In this document: positions 1 to 11,477 of the stretch, piece after piece
How positions within the stretch are numbered: position 1 is the first letter of the stretch
Layout of the letters: the number at the start of each line of letters is the position of its first letter
Source: Coptis chinensis
Lineage: Eukaryota > Streptophyta > Magnoliopsida > Ranunculales > Ranunculaceae
Assembly (NCBI GenBank): GCA_015680905.1
Contig: CM027378.1
Span: forward strand, 78,521,501 to 78,585,500
DNA: 64,000 nt
Reading direction: 5' to 3'
Translations under genes and position numbers: made by a program
The notes under the pieces: model-generated
What the model saw: the letters and a program-made list of their open reading frames with translations, nothing else
What the model was told of the DNA's origin: nothing
Databases searched by the model: none

Positions 1-404
1 TACTAGTATATCGAATTGTTTGGAGTGTTTATGTGTTTAGCTAAGTTTGGTTTTAGCCTTGTATGAGATTAAGGTCCGGCGAACAAAAACACCGAACGTA
101 ATTACACAACAACGCCAACAAACAAGTCTATCTAGTATACCACCCACTACACCTCTAGCTACTATTTCACACACATCACCGACACAATGCCCGAATGAAG
201 AAGAGACTCTCTCTCTCGACTTCTACAAAGCCTTGAGCGATAGCCCCAAATCTTGCATGCATCGCTTCTAGCGATCTGGGGGATTTCGAATCCCCAAATA
301 TTTTAATTTGTTACCCGCTTTTTATGGATTAGACCATGAAAAACCTTATCAGCACATGTCGCGTAGGATTGAACAAGTCCTAACAACATTCCACCATCCT
401 ACGG

Positions 405-2057
405 TTGGTGCGTAACAAATTAAACTTCGTGGTATTCCCTTTCACCTTAGCCAATAAGGCGACATCTTGGTTAACTGTCCAAACGCTTTTAATTCGGGAC
501 TCGTGGGCTAAACTTGTTCAAATTGTTTATGGAACATTTTTACCACCCCTAAAGACGGATGAGATGCTTTCCAAGATTCATTTCTTTTCGACAAAATCCT
601 CATGAATCATTTTCGGAGGCTTGTAATCGTTCACCGATCTCCTTATAGAGTGTCCACATCATAACTTAGCGAAAGACACGTTAGTTCGTGCCTTTTCAAA
701 GGACTTCTACACCACCATAAAGAAGTCCTAGACATAATGAATGGGGTAGTTTCTTAAGCAAAGGAGCCTCTGAGGCTTATAAATTTTTAGAGGATCAAAC
801 TAAGCGAAAAATAACAACTGGGGGTAGTGATGATATCCACCTCTCCGCTAGTTCTTCTAATACAGCTTAAGGCCGCGGTATGTTTGAAATTAAACACGAT
901 CCCGAGCTTAAAACTCTAATCGAATCACTCACTAAAAGGTAGAGGCCATTTCGCTCAACAAAAGCATATCCCCCGTCATGAACGTAAATTCAAATCCATG
1001 TAGTTTCATTGGAGCCCTCGAAAGCATCCCGACTCCCACCGGCCCCTATTGCCTATGAACATGCTTGTTCCATTAATAGTGAACCTAACGCCCTTGGAGA
1101 CAAAATCCCAACTTCGTTGGAGAAATAACTAACACGCCACACCTCCGTGGTACAATAATCAATATGTTAGGCCAACACAAAGTTTTAACCAAGCTCCACC
1201 ACGACAAGGATGGGTCGGGGTAATCTTAATAATTATAACAACCAAATGCAACCTCGACAAGGTCAAGCACAAAGTCAAGGTAGTTATAATAATTATAATG
1301 CTAATAGAGGTATCGTTCCCAAATAATAACTATCAAAATCCACCCATAAATAATTCACGTGAAATAGTTCCAAATACACACCACCCGTGACTACTACACC
1401 CACACAACCGGATCGTCTTGACACCTTCATACAAGTGAGCCAAAAACTTTTCCAAACCATGGCTCAATCTAACCAACAAACTTCTACAATCCGTTAATAA
1501 TTTAACCCAACAAATGGCTCAAGATAAAGCCCAACCCAAAGGTGTGTTTCGGTCACGGAATACCTAATCCTAAAACAACAAACACAGCCTTTGAGGTAAC
1601 CGATAATACTAGTAATGAATATGGAAATGTAGGTGAGCTAAAGGCCATCACCACTCTCCGTTCTGGCAGAGTGGTTGATAACAAAGTAACTATGCCTATA
1701 GTTACCTCACCAGTAGCCCCTACACCTGCTATTTTACTAGATACTAAAATAGAAACTGAAGAGCCTACCACTGTAGAGGTACCAGTTACAACACAACCTA
1801 AGAAACAGAAAGCCACGGTTAAACATCCAGGTGATACCATTGCTAAATATAGACAGAAACCACCATTTCCACAAAAATTAGCCGTGTTAACTAGGGATAC
1901 AAATTATGAGGAGATTAGGGATGTTTTCAAGAATCTAACTATAAACCTTCCCTTCCTTGAAGCTATTAAAAAGCTACCACACCATGCTAAGTTTCTTAAG
2001 GAATTGTGTACTACTAGGCGTAAGACCAATATACCAAAAGACGCCTTTTTAACGTAA
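405..2057 (+). pseudogene. Degenerate gypsy gag (Retrotrans_gag-like domain plus C-terminal region)
   Basis: Gag packages the element RNA. The piece at 405-605 has the core gag pattern: a hydrophobic FPF-type stretch, then ATSWL, then a W-A-K-L-x-x-x-V element and a PPLKTDEM segment, which is the usual plant gypsy gag layout. The piece at 1542-2057 has the typical linker motif ITTLRSGRVVDN and then PPFPQKLA...LPFLEAIKKLPHHAKFLKEL, which precedes the protease in plant gypsy elements. The two pieces are in different frames and separated by stops and frameshifts between about 600 and 1540, so no full-length Gag can be made. I saw no clear CCHC zinc knuckle. Confidence 0.8.
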
Positions 2058-2124
2058 CAATTCCCAACTCTATCCAACATAATGGAATTGTTAAGTACAA
2101 GGACCACGGTCGCCCCATCATACA

Positions 2125-3320
2125 ATGCACTTTAGGAGATTCTTATCTGACGACCCGGCGTTATTAGACTTGGGGGCTAGTGTTAACTTACTCCCATTTT
2201 ATTTGTATAGACAAATAGGTCTAGGCGAGATGCAACCCACTAAAATGATGTTGCAATTAGTCGATCGGTCTATTAAGTATCCTAAGGGGTGTCGTCGAAA
2301 ATGTTCTCGTAAAAATTCAGGATTTTTACTATCCTACCTGATTTTGTCATCCTCGATCGTGAAGTCGCTAACGACTCTGTCCCCATCATCTTAGAGCGCC
2401 CTTTCCTCGGCAACCGCCAATGCGCCATTAATTGCCGCGATGGTTCAATGTCCATGTCTTTTGGCCATCTTGTTGTTGAAGTCAATGTTTTAAAACAAAG
2501 ACACCACGCTTACTTTCGATTAACGCCTATGGATGGAGAGGTTAGCATGATCGAGAGCTTTGCTCGAGATTATTTCAACAACACGTTCCCTGATAATCAT
2601 ATGCCCAAATTTCTTTCCTTTGGAAGTTCATACTCCAACATTTCCATCCCTACACTAGTCGATACACATATTACGGATGAGGATGAGATAGATGACTTTC
2701 TCAAAGATGTAGAGGACTATCATAGTAACGAGGATATGACCAATCTAGATGAGCAATTCGATGAGTTTCTTAGAGCAGGTGATGATTCACCCTATCAAGA
2801 ACTACTTTGCACAACATCCACCTCGACTCCCCTCCTTCCACCCTTTCAAAGGAATCTCAAGTTTGCACTCGATCCGGTTGTTTCTTCTGTGCTTCATAAT
2901 TTTTTAAATTCACCTAGAAAACAAATACTTCAGAAGACAAAAGCGTTTAACACCTTCATTTTCAGACTTGAGACAGTCCCTACCTACACTATGAATGAGT
3001 TTTGTGCTAAACCCACATCCTTATTTTTTCCATGCTTTCCTTCTACAACTTACCCATATCCACCATATTCTACACAACCATTCACTCTTCCACACTTATT
3101 CACTAGGACACCCTCTCGTTCAAAAATGAAAAAGAAGGTGCATGCAAGGTTAAGTAATAGGGTTATCCGACTTCGCTTTCATTTTACTAGGTTGCGTCAT
3201 AGGAAATCTTGGTGCTTGATTGTGTTTGGATATGTTTTCTGTGATATTTATTTATGGAATGATCCACAACTATTTCGGTTGTTGATATATGATAAACTGC
3301 ATGTTCATACATATGTTTAG
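2125..3320 (+). pseudogene. Gypsy aspartic protease remnant followed by an unassigned C-terminal ORF
   Basis: The retroviral-type aspartic protease matures Gag-Pol. The catalytic motif is DLGAS, the variant common in Athila-like plant elements, in ALLDLGASVNLLP (about 2150-2200), followed by GLGEMQPTKMMLQLVDRS. The reading frame slips near 2290; the matching continuation PIILERPFLGN is in another frame at about 2385-2420. From 2448 an ORF of 290 codons runs through the protease end (FGHLVVEVNVL) into a serine- and acid-rich stretch of unknown function ending at 3320. Reverse transcriptase would normally follow here and does not, so pol appears deleted in this copy or lineage. Confidence 0.8.
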
Positions 3321-4689
3321 ATAAAGTCTCGAGTATCTGACTATAAACGATTCAACTTTTGTGTTTGGTGCATTTCCTTTCATTTCCATATATTGGTGAG
3401 TGCACCATTAAGGTAACCGGGCCCTCCCTACGGAGTGTGTGGCTGTTCGTGTAAAAAATTTGTTTGGGGGTGGGGTGTTCGTGTTTCCGTCCTAAAATGT
3501 TTTATGTCCCATTAGAATTGCTTAGGCCGTTTAATTGTATTCCGATTCGGGTTGACATAATCTATGAATTTAGAGTTCAGTCGTTCGCATAACGTACATC
3601 ATGCACGCACTTTGAGGCATTTTACACTATCTTATATGTCATCTACAGTCGGAATAGAGTATTTTATGGATCATTGGATTGGAAATTCTCTCCTGATCAT
3701 TTTCATATCTCATTCGCAAAAATCGGACCGGTAACGAAGCGACAATTTTGATTTGAAGTTTCGCAAAAAAATCGAAAAATTCACAAATTTCGATTTGGGC
3801 TTGGGCCCAACCCGCCCATTGCACGCGACTCGACTCAGCCTTTACCTTAGCCCAACAGTCGCGATCATCTTCTCAAAACCGCCATTAACGCCACCAAAGC
3901 TCCAAAAACCTAAAACAAAATAAAATTAAAAAGAAAACTAAATTTACCCACGCCCACAATCAAAACCCAACCCAAATCGACTCCAACCGCACCGCCCCAC
4001 ACCCTACACCGATTTACATCAACAAAAACCACCGGAAAATCAAATTAAATTAAAAATTTTGGTGTTGTCGCTAATCCCGTCGCGCCACCACCACCGCTTT
4101 GTTTCCAATCGGTCGATACAAATTCCACCACCACATCCCCATTTAAACCCCCACTACATTCCAAACACTAAAATGGCTCAACAACGCCGAATTTTGCGAG
4201 CAAGCTTTTACCGGCGACCACTTTGCCGCTTTTTTCGGTGACGAAAATGATCAGTAAGAGATCGGAATAGCTTGTGGTACTTTCGACTAAAGCCTATTAC
4301 CACGAGGACTTAGTCCGACGGTTCTACAATCTGAGGGAGTTGGAAGGGACTAGGATTTTTGTTGTGGTGGCGAAGAGGAGGAAGGAAGTGACGACGGGGT
4401 TGTTATTGAGATTCTAGGCATTCCGCCTAGAATCCATCCGATGTCACGCGTTGCAGGAGTCCCAATATAATGGGGTAGAGTCATTGATGAACGTGGCCGT
4501 TCTGAAAAGGGAACTACAATGCGAGATCGCGTTGTGTTCGTCGAGCATCCCTTTAGGACCAACCACCGGGTTGCAGCTCGATGGATTGGTCTAACGCGTC
4601 CGGGAAGGAGAAGGTCGTCACGACATCGGCCTGAATCAAGCGTCCACATCTTATGGATACTCCAGGAGTAGAAGTACGAGTTCTGTATC
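3321..4689 (+). other. Non-coding or decayed part of the gypsy element
   Basis: No ORF here has a recognisable domain. A G-rich TTTGGGGGTGGGG tract lies at about 3461-3475, and short frames near 4180 (MAQQRRILRA) and 4350-4690 look like shattered pieces of an upstream part of the next ORF. Confidence 0.5.
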
Positions 4690-5118
4690 TTGGAGTTCTT
4701 CCTTAGCATGATTAGGGGAGTAGGGAAGTCTATTGCACCTCTCCCTGTGTTGATAACCAAGATCATGCTGAAGTTGAGAGCAGCTCAGGCGACTGATAGG
4801 ACTTACATCACCCTACACCGTAACCCTCGCATCTATAAGGAGTGTGTCCAACGGGTTTGGAGGTTGCCTGAGGATCGGGTAGAGGACGATGAGTATGATG
4901 GGGGAAATGAGAATGCCTCGGAGGATGAGGAGGACTTGACGTGTTTTGATGCGGATGCCTTGGAGAGGTGCTGGTCAGATGCAGAACGCATGGCTGTGAT
5001 TCATCGTGGCATGCGTTCGCTCAACACTATCTGCGAAGACCTCCGGACTCGACAGGCAACGATGCATCATAACCGAGATCCGCATACCAGAGAGAGGATG
5101 AGAGGTGGGAACAGATGA
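4690..5118 (+). pseudogene. Late-ORF fragment of the gypsy element, acidic tail, function unknown
   Basis: A 142-codon frame that I do not recognise as a named domain. It opens with a hydrophobic stretch (about residues 1-30, with APLPVLITKIMLKL), then a basic segment and an acidic stretch of D and E (about residues 66-86, EDDEYDGG to ASEDEEDL). It probably belongs to an extra 3' ORF of the kind Athila-type elements carry between pol and the 3' LTR. No start can be preferred, because upstream frames (4150-4690) seem to continue it through stops. An overlapping frame (5105-5317) is proline-, serine- and arginine-rich and may be its shifted continuation. Confidence 0.4.
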
Positions 5119-5318
5119 GGGCCGAGCTAAAAGCTCGGCGCCGCCGAGGCGAGATGCTTACACGATTCCCACCTCCTCACGGGATTCTCCGTCCGAGGAC
5201 ACACTATCGAGGCACGAAGCGTCGCCGCCGCCGGGATCGGATGGTGCTTTGGCCCATCGGGAGCTCGGAGCCATCTCCGACCGCAGGCCCTCCGCTACCA
5301 ATCTGAGGAGTGATTAGG

Positions 5319-6064
5319 GATAGTATAGTTTGATGCTCTATGTTTATTTGTAGTTTCATTATTGTCATTTATTTTAATGTAAGTTTTATTTCCCTAATTT
5401 GAATTTTGTAGTGAAATGTACTTCGAATGAAATTTTTAATATAATGCGGTTATTTTCATTATCGTGGTTGTTTAATATTGATCCCACCTTCCCAAATTGT
5501 TTGGGGTGGTTTTATCTATTCCAAAGATGATTTTTATATGACCCTCGTCTTAGAATTTATTACGGAGTCAAGGTGAAAATATGGCCGTTTAGGCATATCT
5601 ATGAATAAGTATCATAGTAGGATGAAATATCGATTAAATAGGTAGATTCTATCATAAATTCAACCTAAAAGATACTAGGTTTGATTTAGAATCAAGAAAA
5701 TGATTTGTTTCGTTTTCGAGTTTGGAAATTTTAGGATTTCCTAAACCGCCAGAAATACTTTTGGCAATTTCCGATCCGCTTTAGCAACTTAAAACCTATA
5801 TAAACTTCATACATTCTACACTCACAACTCACACTACACCTAACCTCCATCACTCACCTTTCACTCCCGCGATTCCCTCGTTTCGGCTCATTTTCCGAAG
5901 TTTCAAGAACTCCGAAAGCACTTTCAGGCCTCGCAATTTTTTCAGTTTTTTTGTCGAGCGCTGCTTTCAAGCTTACAAAGTGAGCGACCAGCCAAACACA
6001 CTGGATTTCCAATTCTTCAGAGCGCACTCGCGCCCTAAGAGAGTGCACTCATGCCCTGACTTCC
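5319..6064 (+). other. Inter-ORF spacer of the gypsy element
   Basis: AT-rich sequence with a TTGTTTGGGGTGG tract at about 5497-5510 and no supported coding region. A TATA-like sequence (CCTATATAAACTTC) is at about 5795-5808, roughly 250 bp ahead of the next ORF. It could serve a subgenomic transcript, but this is inference. Confidence 0.4.
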
Positions 6065-7070
6065 GTGGACCTGAAAAATTCCAGTTTTCTGCGGGTAGTT
6101 TCCGGATCATTCGCAGCTATTCTAGATCGTAATTTTGAGATGACATCTCCAACATTGATACCGAACAGTCTTTTCAAGATTTGTTCCAAAGCACTACTTA
6201 TGGTGCTTGGTTTCACAAGGGTCATCACATACGCTGGTTGGGAGCCGCTTATGGTAAGACCTGATGCACTTTATTCTCCAACACTAGCATCTTATTTTGA
6301 CGATAACTACATTTTCTTTGAAAGACCAGATGGAGAACAAGTGTTCTCCATCAACATTGATAATGAACCAATGGAAATTACCAGGTTCTTGCTAGCATTT
6401 GTTCTTGGACTTCCTATGCCCGCTGAAATACAAGACCTATGGTGTTATTGGGTAGATAATATGTATGTCTACACTTATGAGTTTTTGCATGAGTCGTATG
6501 GGGCGGGCATTTTCCGTATCGAGGACCAAGGGGACTATAACGTCGCTTTTGGTAGCCTGTCCATGAACATAGGAACTGTTATGTTTTGGATCATGCTAAA
6601 CATTTTAGGGGAATGGCGTTTTTCTTCTGTGAATGATGCCACTTGCAGCGTTTTCCTTGCTTTAGCCACGGGACGTATGTGTCATGACCTTCCCCGAACC
6701 TTGATGTCTAGTTTAGCTCGATCCCATAGCATGAGGCATAAGTTCCTTCTTATGCCTGTTCTAGTTTCCCGTATTATGCTATGTTTCTTTCCTGTTTTTT
6801 GTACACGCTTCACGATTGGATTACGGCCCGATTAATCGCATGCGACCCACCAATAGTATTATTCGATCCTTCCGTGCAATGACTTGGCAAAGGTGGAGGA
6901 TACAACCTTATCAGGTTGCACCCTACACCCCGTCAGACCAAGTGGCTCTTAATAGGTTAGCAATAATAGATGATAAATGGCGGGAAGCCTGGCAAATTAT
7001 CATAGCATGGCAGGACGCAAAGGAACCTCACTTCTTTATGGAAGAAGAGGATGAGGAAGATGATGAGTAA
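6065..7070 (+). pseudogene. Athila ORF1 / putative plant-transposon-protein-like ORF, broken by a frameshift
   Basis: Plant Athila elements carry an extra ORF of unknown function downstream of gag-pol (Pfam Athila ORF-1 and the related putative plant transposon protein family). The 256-codon frame has the typical plan: an aromatic segment with RPDALYSPTLASYFDDN, a short beta-rich part, then a LGLP motif (FLLAFVLGLPMP, about residues 115-126) and a long helical part. It ends at 6835, while an overlapping frame (6816-7070, 84 codons, starting MDYGPINRMRP) continues it and ends in an acidic EEEDEEDDE tail. The 20-base overlap in different frames is best read as one frameshift in a single ancestral ORF. 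The family call is by pattern only. Confidence 0.6.
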
Positions 7071-8841
7071 TGCGGGAGATAAGGTAAGTTTTCATTCTAG
7101 CTAGTGTCTGCTTATGTCCCAAGCAATTTCATTCTTGTTAACCCCATAATGGGTAGAACTCGTATAGAGTTGTGTCAATTTTTATTTCCTATATTAGTAC
7201 GCGTTCTAACTTTGTTTTGCGATGTTCCCGAATTTCACACGCTTTCAATGGTATTTTTCCTACCCTTTTATTTACAATACTTTGAGGACAAAACATGCTT
7301 CTTGTTTGGGGGCATAGAAACACGGTAATTAAGGCATCTGTTAGGATATAGATATGTATAATATGCATTTGTCTTCTAGTTAAAATTTCAAAAATTCAAA
7401 AATATAAATAAATAAGTTATGCTATACACTTTAGGAATAGTGGTATTGTTTTCTTTCTATGCTCTTAACAATCTAGAAGTCTCAATGAGCTTTTGCATCG
7501 TAATAATTGTTAGAAACTTAGGTTAATATGTAGGTAATAATCTTTGCATCTATCTATAAATATATTACATGAGTATCTATGATTGTTAGCGATAAGTTTC
7601 AAATCTAGGCTAGAGTACTTATTCTACAAATCCTGTGAGAATATAGCCTAAAAAGCCTTATATGAGCTAAAACATTTGAGAAATGACACAAGGGAGAAGT
7701 AAAATCTGATAGAGAAATCACACGCCCACTTGCTTGATCACTAAACCACATCCTAAGCGAGAATTTAGGCCCTCTTTGGATCGATATAGCCGAAAATTCA
7801 ACCCTATGAATTATTTTCCGCTAGTCGCCTCTCCGAGCCTTTCTTTAGCCTTCCATAAAACCACAAATCCTTTACCCTCGCTACAAAACAAAACAAAATA
7901 AAAAATTCAACTTACCCAATCTAGAATAAGTCTGAGAATAGAATAAGTGAAGAAAGAAGAAGAGAAAAACCTGTGTAAACAAAAATTAGTTAGTTGCTTT
8001 AGAAAAAGAAAAGAAGTTTCCATCCAAGGAAAAGAAAAAAAAAAAGTAGAAATAAATAAAAACTCCAAAAATAGAATAAAAGGGAGTCAAAAGCCAAAGA
8101 AAAGAAAAAGAAAAATATGGCTAAGGATGGAAACAAAGTATAGAAGCAAAAGAAAATAACAAGGTTTTCTCTAAGTTACATAATATGAAAACTCTATTAT
8201 CTCAGACTTGTCTTTTTTGAATATCAATTTCCTTCCTTCTTAAACCATCTCCTAATCCCCGCAAGACCTAATAAAGACCTCTAGCTCAATTAGGAATATG
8301 TTAGTGTGATAGTAAGTGGCAGATGTGTTTGATCGACTCCGGCTTCCTTGTTGTCATTGAGATTGTAAGGTAAAGTGTGCCCACCGCATTAATCGGAGTA
8401 AATGAACTTGAGTGGAAAAATCGAGTGTGTCAGATCTTGACTATTATTGTGAGAACCTATTTAAGGACGCTATTCCGAGTTTCAGAAACGGACCTGCTAG
8501 GCATTTCATAGTATTACTCATTGTATATATGTTTATTGTAGATGATTGATTATTATGCATATATTATCTTAGGTTTCAACTTGATTACTCTATATGCATT
8601 GCTAGTGAGAGGTATACTTAATTTAGAGCATGGATAAGGAAACAATAGTTTTATTTCTTAGTCGTTGTAGTATAGATGAAGTTTGTGAGTACCTTCACTG
8701 GAAAACTCTCACGAGGCTATAACTCGTCCACTAGAGAATTCCTAGTAGTTTAAGGCCTTGTTGCATATGGTCAATGCAATCGCACTCAGCGAAACGAGAG
8801 TAGTTAAAATTCCATTTTTGGTCACTTATTCTAATTTCTCA
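7071..8841 (+). other. Long 3' non-coding spacer of the gypsy element with an internal PPT-like motif
   Basis: No supported gene. At about 7282-7313 there is a GAGGACAAA...TTTGGGGGC pair that repeats the pattern directly before the 3' LTR (8851-8880: GAGGACAAGC...TTTGGGGGTGG). The stretch 7947-8160 is strongly A-rich (AAGAAAAAG repeats), giving a lysine-rich frame that I regard as a composition artefact. Confidence 0.6.
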
Positions 8842-8882
8842 TCTTTGCTTGAGGACAAGCAAAATGCTGTTTGGGGGTGGTT
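8842..8882 (+). promoter_or_regulatory. Polypurine tract region before the 3' LTR
   Basis: The sequence GAGGACAAGCAAAATGC then TTTGGGGGTGGTT ends at 8882, next to the LTR start TGATAAGAG. Plus-strand DNA priming in gypsy elements starts at such a G-rich tract. Its position fixes the element's orientation as plus. Confidence 0.8.
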
Positions 8883-10397
8883 TGATAAGAGCCCAAAACT
8901 GTAGTTTTAACCCTGTAACAGTCATACTATTAGACCAATATTGTGAGTAATAATTAAGAGTTAACACCGATTCGTGTTTTTATGCATTTCAGCTTCAAAG
9001 TCCATTATGCGCGTAAATGTGCCACTTCAAATGATATAAAGGAGCAAAGGTTGGTTGCTAAGGAGTTCTGTGATGAAAGGCCAATTTTCAAGAAGACAAA
9101 GCCTCTGTAAAGCCCGGTCAAAAGATGAAAAGTCAAAGTCCACGGGGCGTAAAATGAGTGCACAAAGTCGCAGAGAACTTCCTAAGACCATATCTTTGGA
9201 CTCAGACCTCGGAATTGGGCCTACCTTACGTCAAAACGACCGGCTCGGAAAGAGATTTCCAATGGTCTAAGCCTTGACCCAATCAGAGGAGTAGAAGTGG
9301 ACGAAAAGTTTGTCAAAGCCAACTCCAGCTGAAGAGCCCTTTTCTGACTAAAAAAATTGGGTTTTGGGCCCGATTTTCCGGCTCAAAACATGGCTCCAAG
9401 CCCATGCACGATTTTTGGATCTGAAAGTATAAAAACCAAAGCTTAGCTTTTTGTTAATGGTAGATAGGAGGTAGAGAATAGTAGATAGAAAGTAGCCATT
9501 AGAATAGCTTCTAGATCTAGATTTAATTAGTTTTAATTAAGTTTAGTTTCAAATCCAATCCTTGTTTTAGATTAAACTCTTAGAATCATTACTCTTAATT
9601 AGTTTGATTAATAAAATATCTAGTTTGTTAATTTCGATTCTTGTCATTTACATTTGTGTTAGATCTGATTTCATTTATTACTTGTTATTCAGTTCTTAGT
9701 TATTAATTAGATTTTAATTATTGTTTAATTTAGATTAGTAAAATTTCAATTCTTTATATTATGTTTAGTTTTATTTTAATTGGAAATGATTGCGTAATGA
9801 TTCTCGGCTAAACCTCCATTAGAGGGGGTTGAGAAGCCTTGATGAAAGCTTAATTCCGATTATCGTAGAGTTGTCGTAATTTCCTTTCCACTCTAGAAAC
9901 GATTAGTTCACCATGAGAATGGGTTTAATCGTTCACATGCTAATTATGAATTGGTAGAAATGCCATATGTAATTAGGGATTAGGAAGAACTAATTGTTCT
10001 GCGAAGCAGTTCAAGTCGGATTTCGACGATTCGTCGTTAATAGGATTAAGTGGAGTTAAGGTGGAATTAATCCCCCTCTAACTCCTTATCATCGAATCAA
10101 CGTAGCATAACCATAGTTATTTTGATAATCGACTAATTGCATCTTGTGGGTAGTTGCATCGTAGTCTAGTTGCCACTTCGAAAATCTCTCATTAGACCTT
10201 AAGTAGAGTAATTAGACTAGAAAACACAGCATGCGAAAGGACTAGGAGTGGAACGAACTTCCTACTCCACTATATCTCATAGGATTGATAGTAGAATTCT
10301 TTGATAAATATATAGGCACATAAGATAGTTTTAGTTTACTTACGTTTTGAGTTCATCGTTCATTTCGTAGGTAAATTATCGATTTTATGTTTTATCA
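8883..10397 (+). repeat. 3' LTR of the Athila/Tat-type element
   Basis: The LTR runs from TGATAA to TTATCA, a 6-bp terminal inverted repeat with the standard TG...CA ends, giving 1515 bp. A TATA box (GTATAAAAACC) is at about 9427-9437 and a poly(A)-signal-like AATAAA at about 9611. The bases after the end (TTATA, 10398-10402) should be the 5-bp target duplication, but the other copy lies outside the window. Copia coding sequence starts straight after it, which independently confirms the boundary. Confidence 0.85.
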
Positions 10398-11395
10398 TTA
10401 TACCCCTCTAGTACAGCTGGATATCTGCCATAATAAACATCAAAATCTGAAGTACATTTCAGATACATCAAAACCCTAATAAGAGCTTCCCAATGCTCAG
10501 AGCTGGGATTAATAGTGTATCTGCTTAGTCTGCCTATCGCGTAAGCAATATCTGGTCTAGTATAGTTCATAAGATACATGAGACTGCCTATTACTCTAGA
10601 ATATTCTAAAGGAGATACACCAAGTCCAGTATACTTTCTCAAGTGTTTACTAGAGTCATATGGTGTTTTAGCAGGTATACAGTCAACTTGATTAAACTTT
10701 CTAAGCACATTCTCCACATAATGAGATTGGGTAAAAGTAATACCATCTGACCTATTAATAATTTTTATACCAAGAATAACATCGGCAACACCCAAATCTT
10801 TCATGTCAAAGTGCTTTTCCAAGAAAAGTTTAGTCTTATTGACTACTTCTAAGCTGGTACCGATGATTAACATATCATCCACATATAGACAAATAATAAC
10901 ACCAATAATTTGTTTCTCAAACTTGCAATATATGCATTTATCTGCCTCATTAATAATATAACCATTAGAAGTCATCACATAATCAAATTTCTCATGCCAC
11001 TGTTTAGGAGCTTGTTTTAGACCATAAAGATATTTCTTTAGTCTACAAACTTTTTGCTCTAGGCCTTTGATCACAAAGTTTTCAGGCTGATCCATATAAA
11101 TCTCCTCTTCTAAGTCACCATTTAAGAATGTTGTTTTAACATCCATTTGGTGAATTACAAGATTATGTAAAGAAGCAAAGGCAATTAACATTCTAATAGA
11201 AGTTATTCTTGTCACAAGAGAGTAGGTGTCAAAAACATCAACTCCTACTCTTTGTTTATAGCCTTTAGCTACAAGCCTTGCTTTAAACTTATCTATGGAT
11301 CCATCAACCTTTAGTTTCTTTCTGAACAACCATTTATTACCAATCGTTTTACAACTAGGAGGTAGGGTCACTAACTCCCAAGTGTGATTAGTCAT
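10398..11395 (-). pseudogene. Copia reverse transcriptase and start of RNase H, truncated by insertion
   Basis: Copies element RNA into DNA. The frame has the copia RT signatures in order: [57 protein letters not shown] and the catalytic box YVDDM (residues about 176-180), then [17 protein letters not shown] and the link to RNase H ([17 protein letters not shown]). The catalytic aspartates of YVDD are kept. The frame runs into the gypsy LTR after LEGY and ends at a stop at 10385, so RNase H is lost. The usual FLNG is intact, but an earlier change (TYSLV where copia has the like of TYSPV) is visible. Confidence 0.93.
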
Positions 11396-11477
11396 AATGG
11401 AATCATACTCACTATGAATGGCCTATCTCCAAAATATAGCATCAGGTGAGGACATAGCCTCAGAAATAGTCTGAGGG

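Larger units (their letters stand above)
1..10397 (+). mobile_element. Athila/Tat-type Ty3/gypsy LTR retrotransposon (3' part), lacking pol
   Basis: The element enters from the left edge, so its 5' LTR and primer site are not visible. In order it shows gag remnants, an aspartic protease, an unassigned tail, a late ORF resembling the Athila ORF1 family, a long non-coding spacer, a polypurine tract and a 3' LTR. No reverse transcriptase, RNase H or integrase motif is present in any frame, so it is non-autonomous and would depend on proteins of a relative. Its right end falls inside the copia RNase H coding region that starts at 10398, so it inserted into the copia element; the rest of that copia should lie left of the window. 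The lineage call rests on the DLGAS protease, the late ORF and the LTR style. Confidence 0.85.

Noticed and set aside
1553-1840. 95-codon minus-strand frame opposite gag
   Set aside because: It is the antisense shadow of the gag C-terminal region, which has the recognisable motifs.
7947-8159. Lysine-rich 70-codon frame
   Set aside because: It comes from an AAGAAAAAG-rich low-complexity tract in the gypsy spacer.
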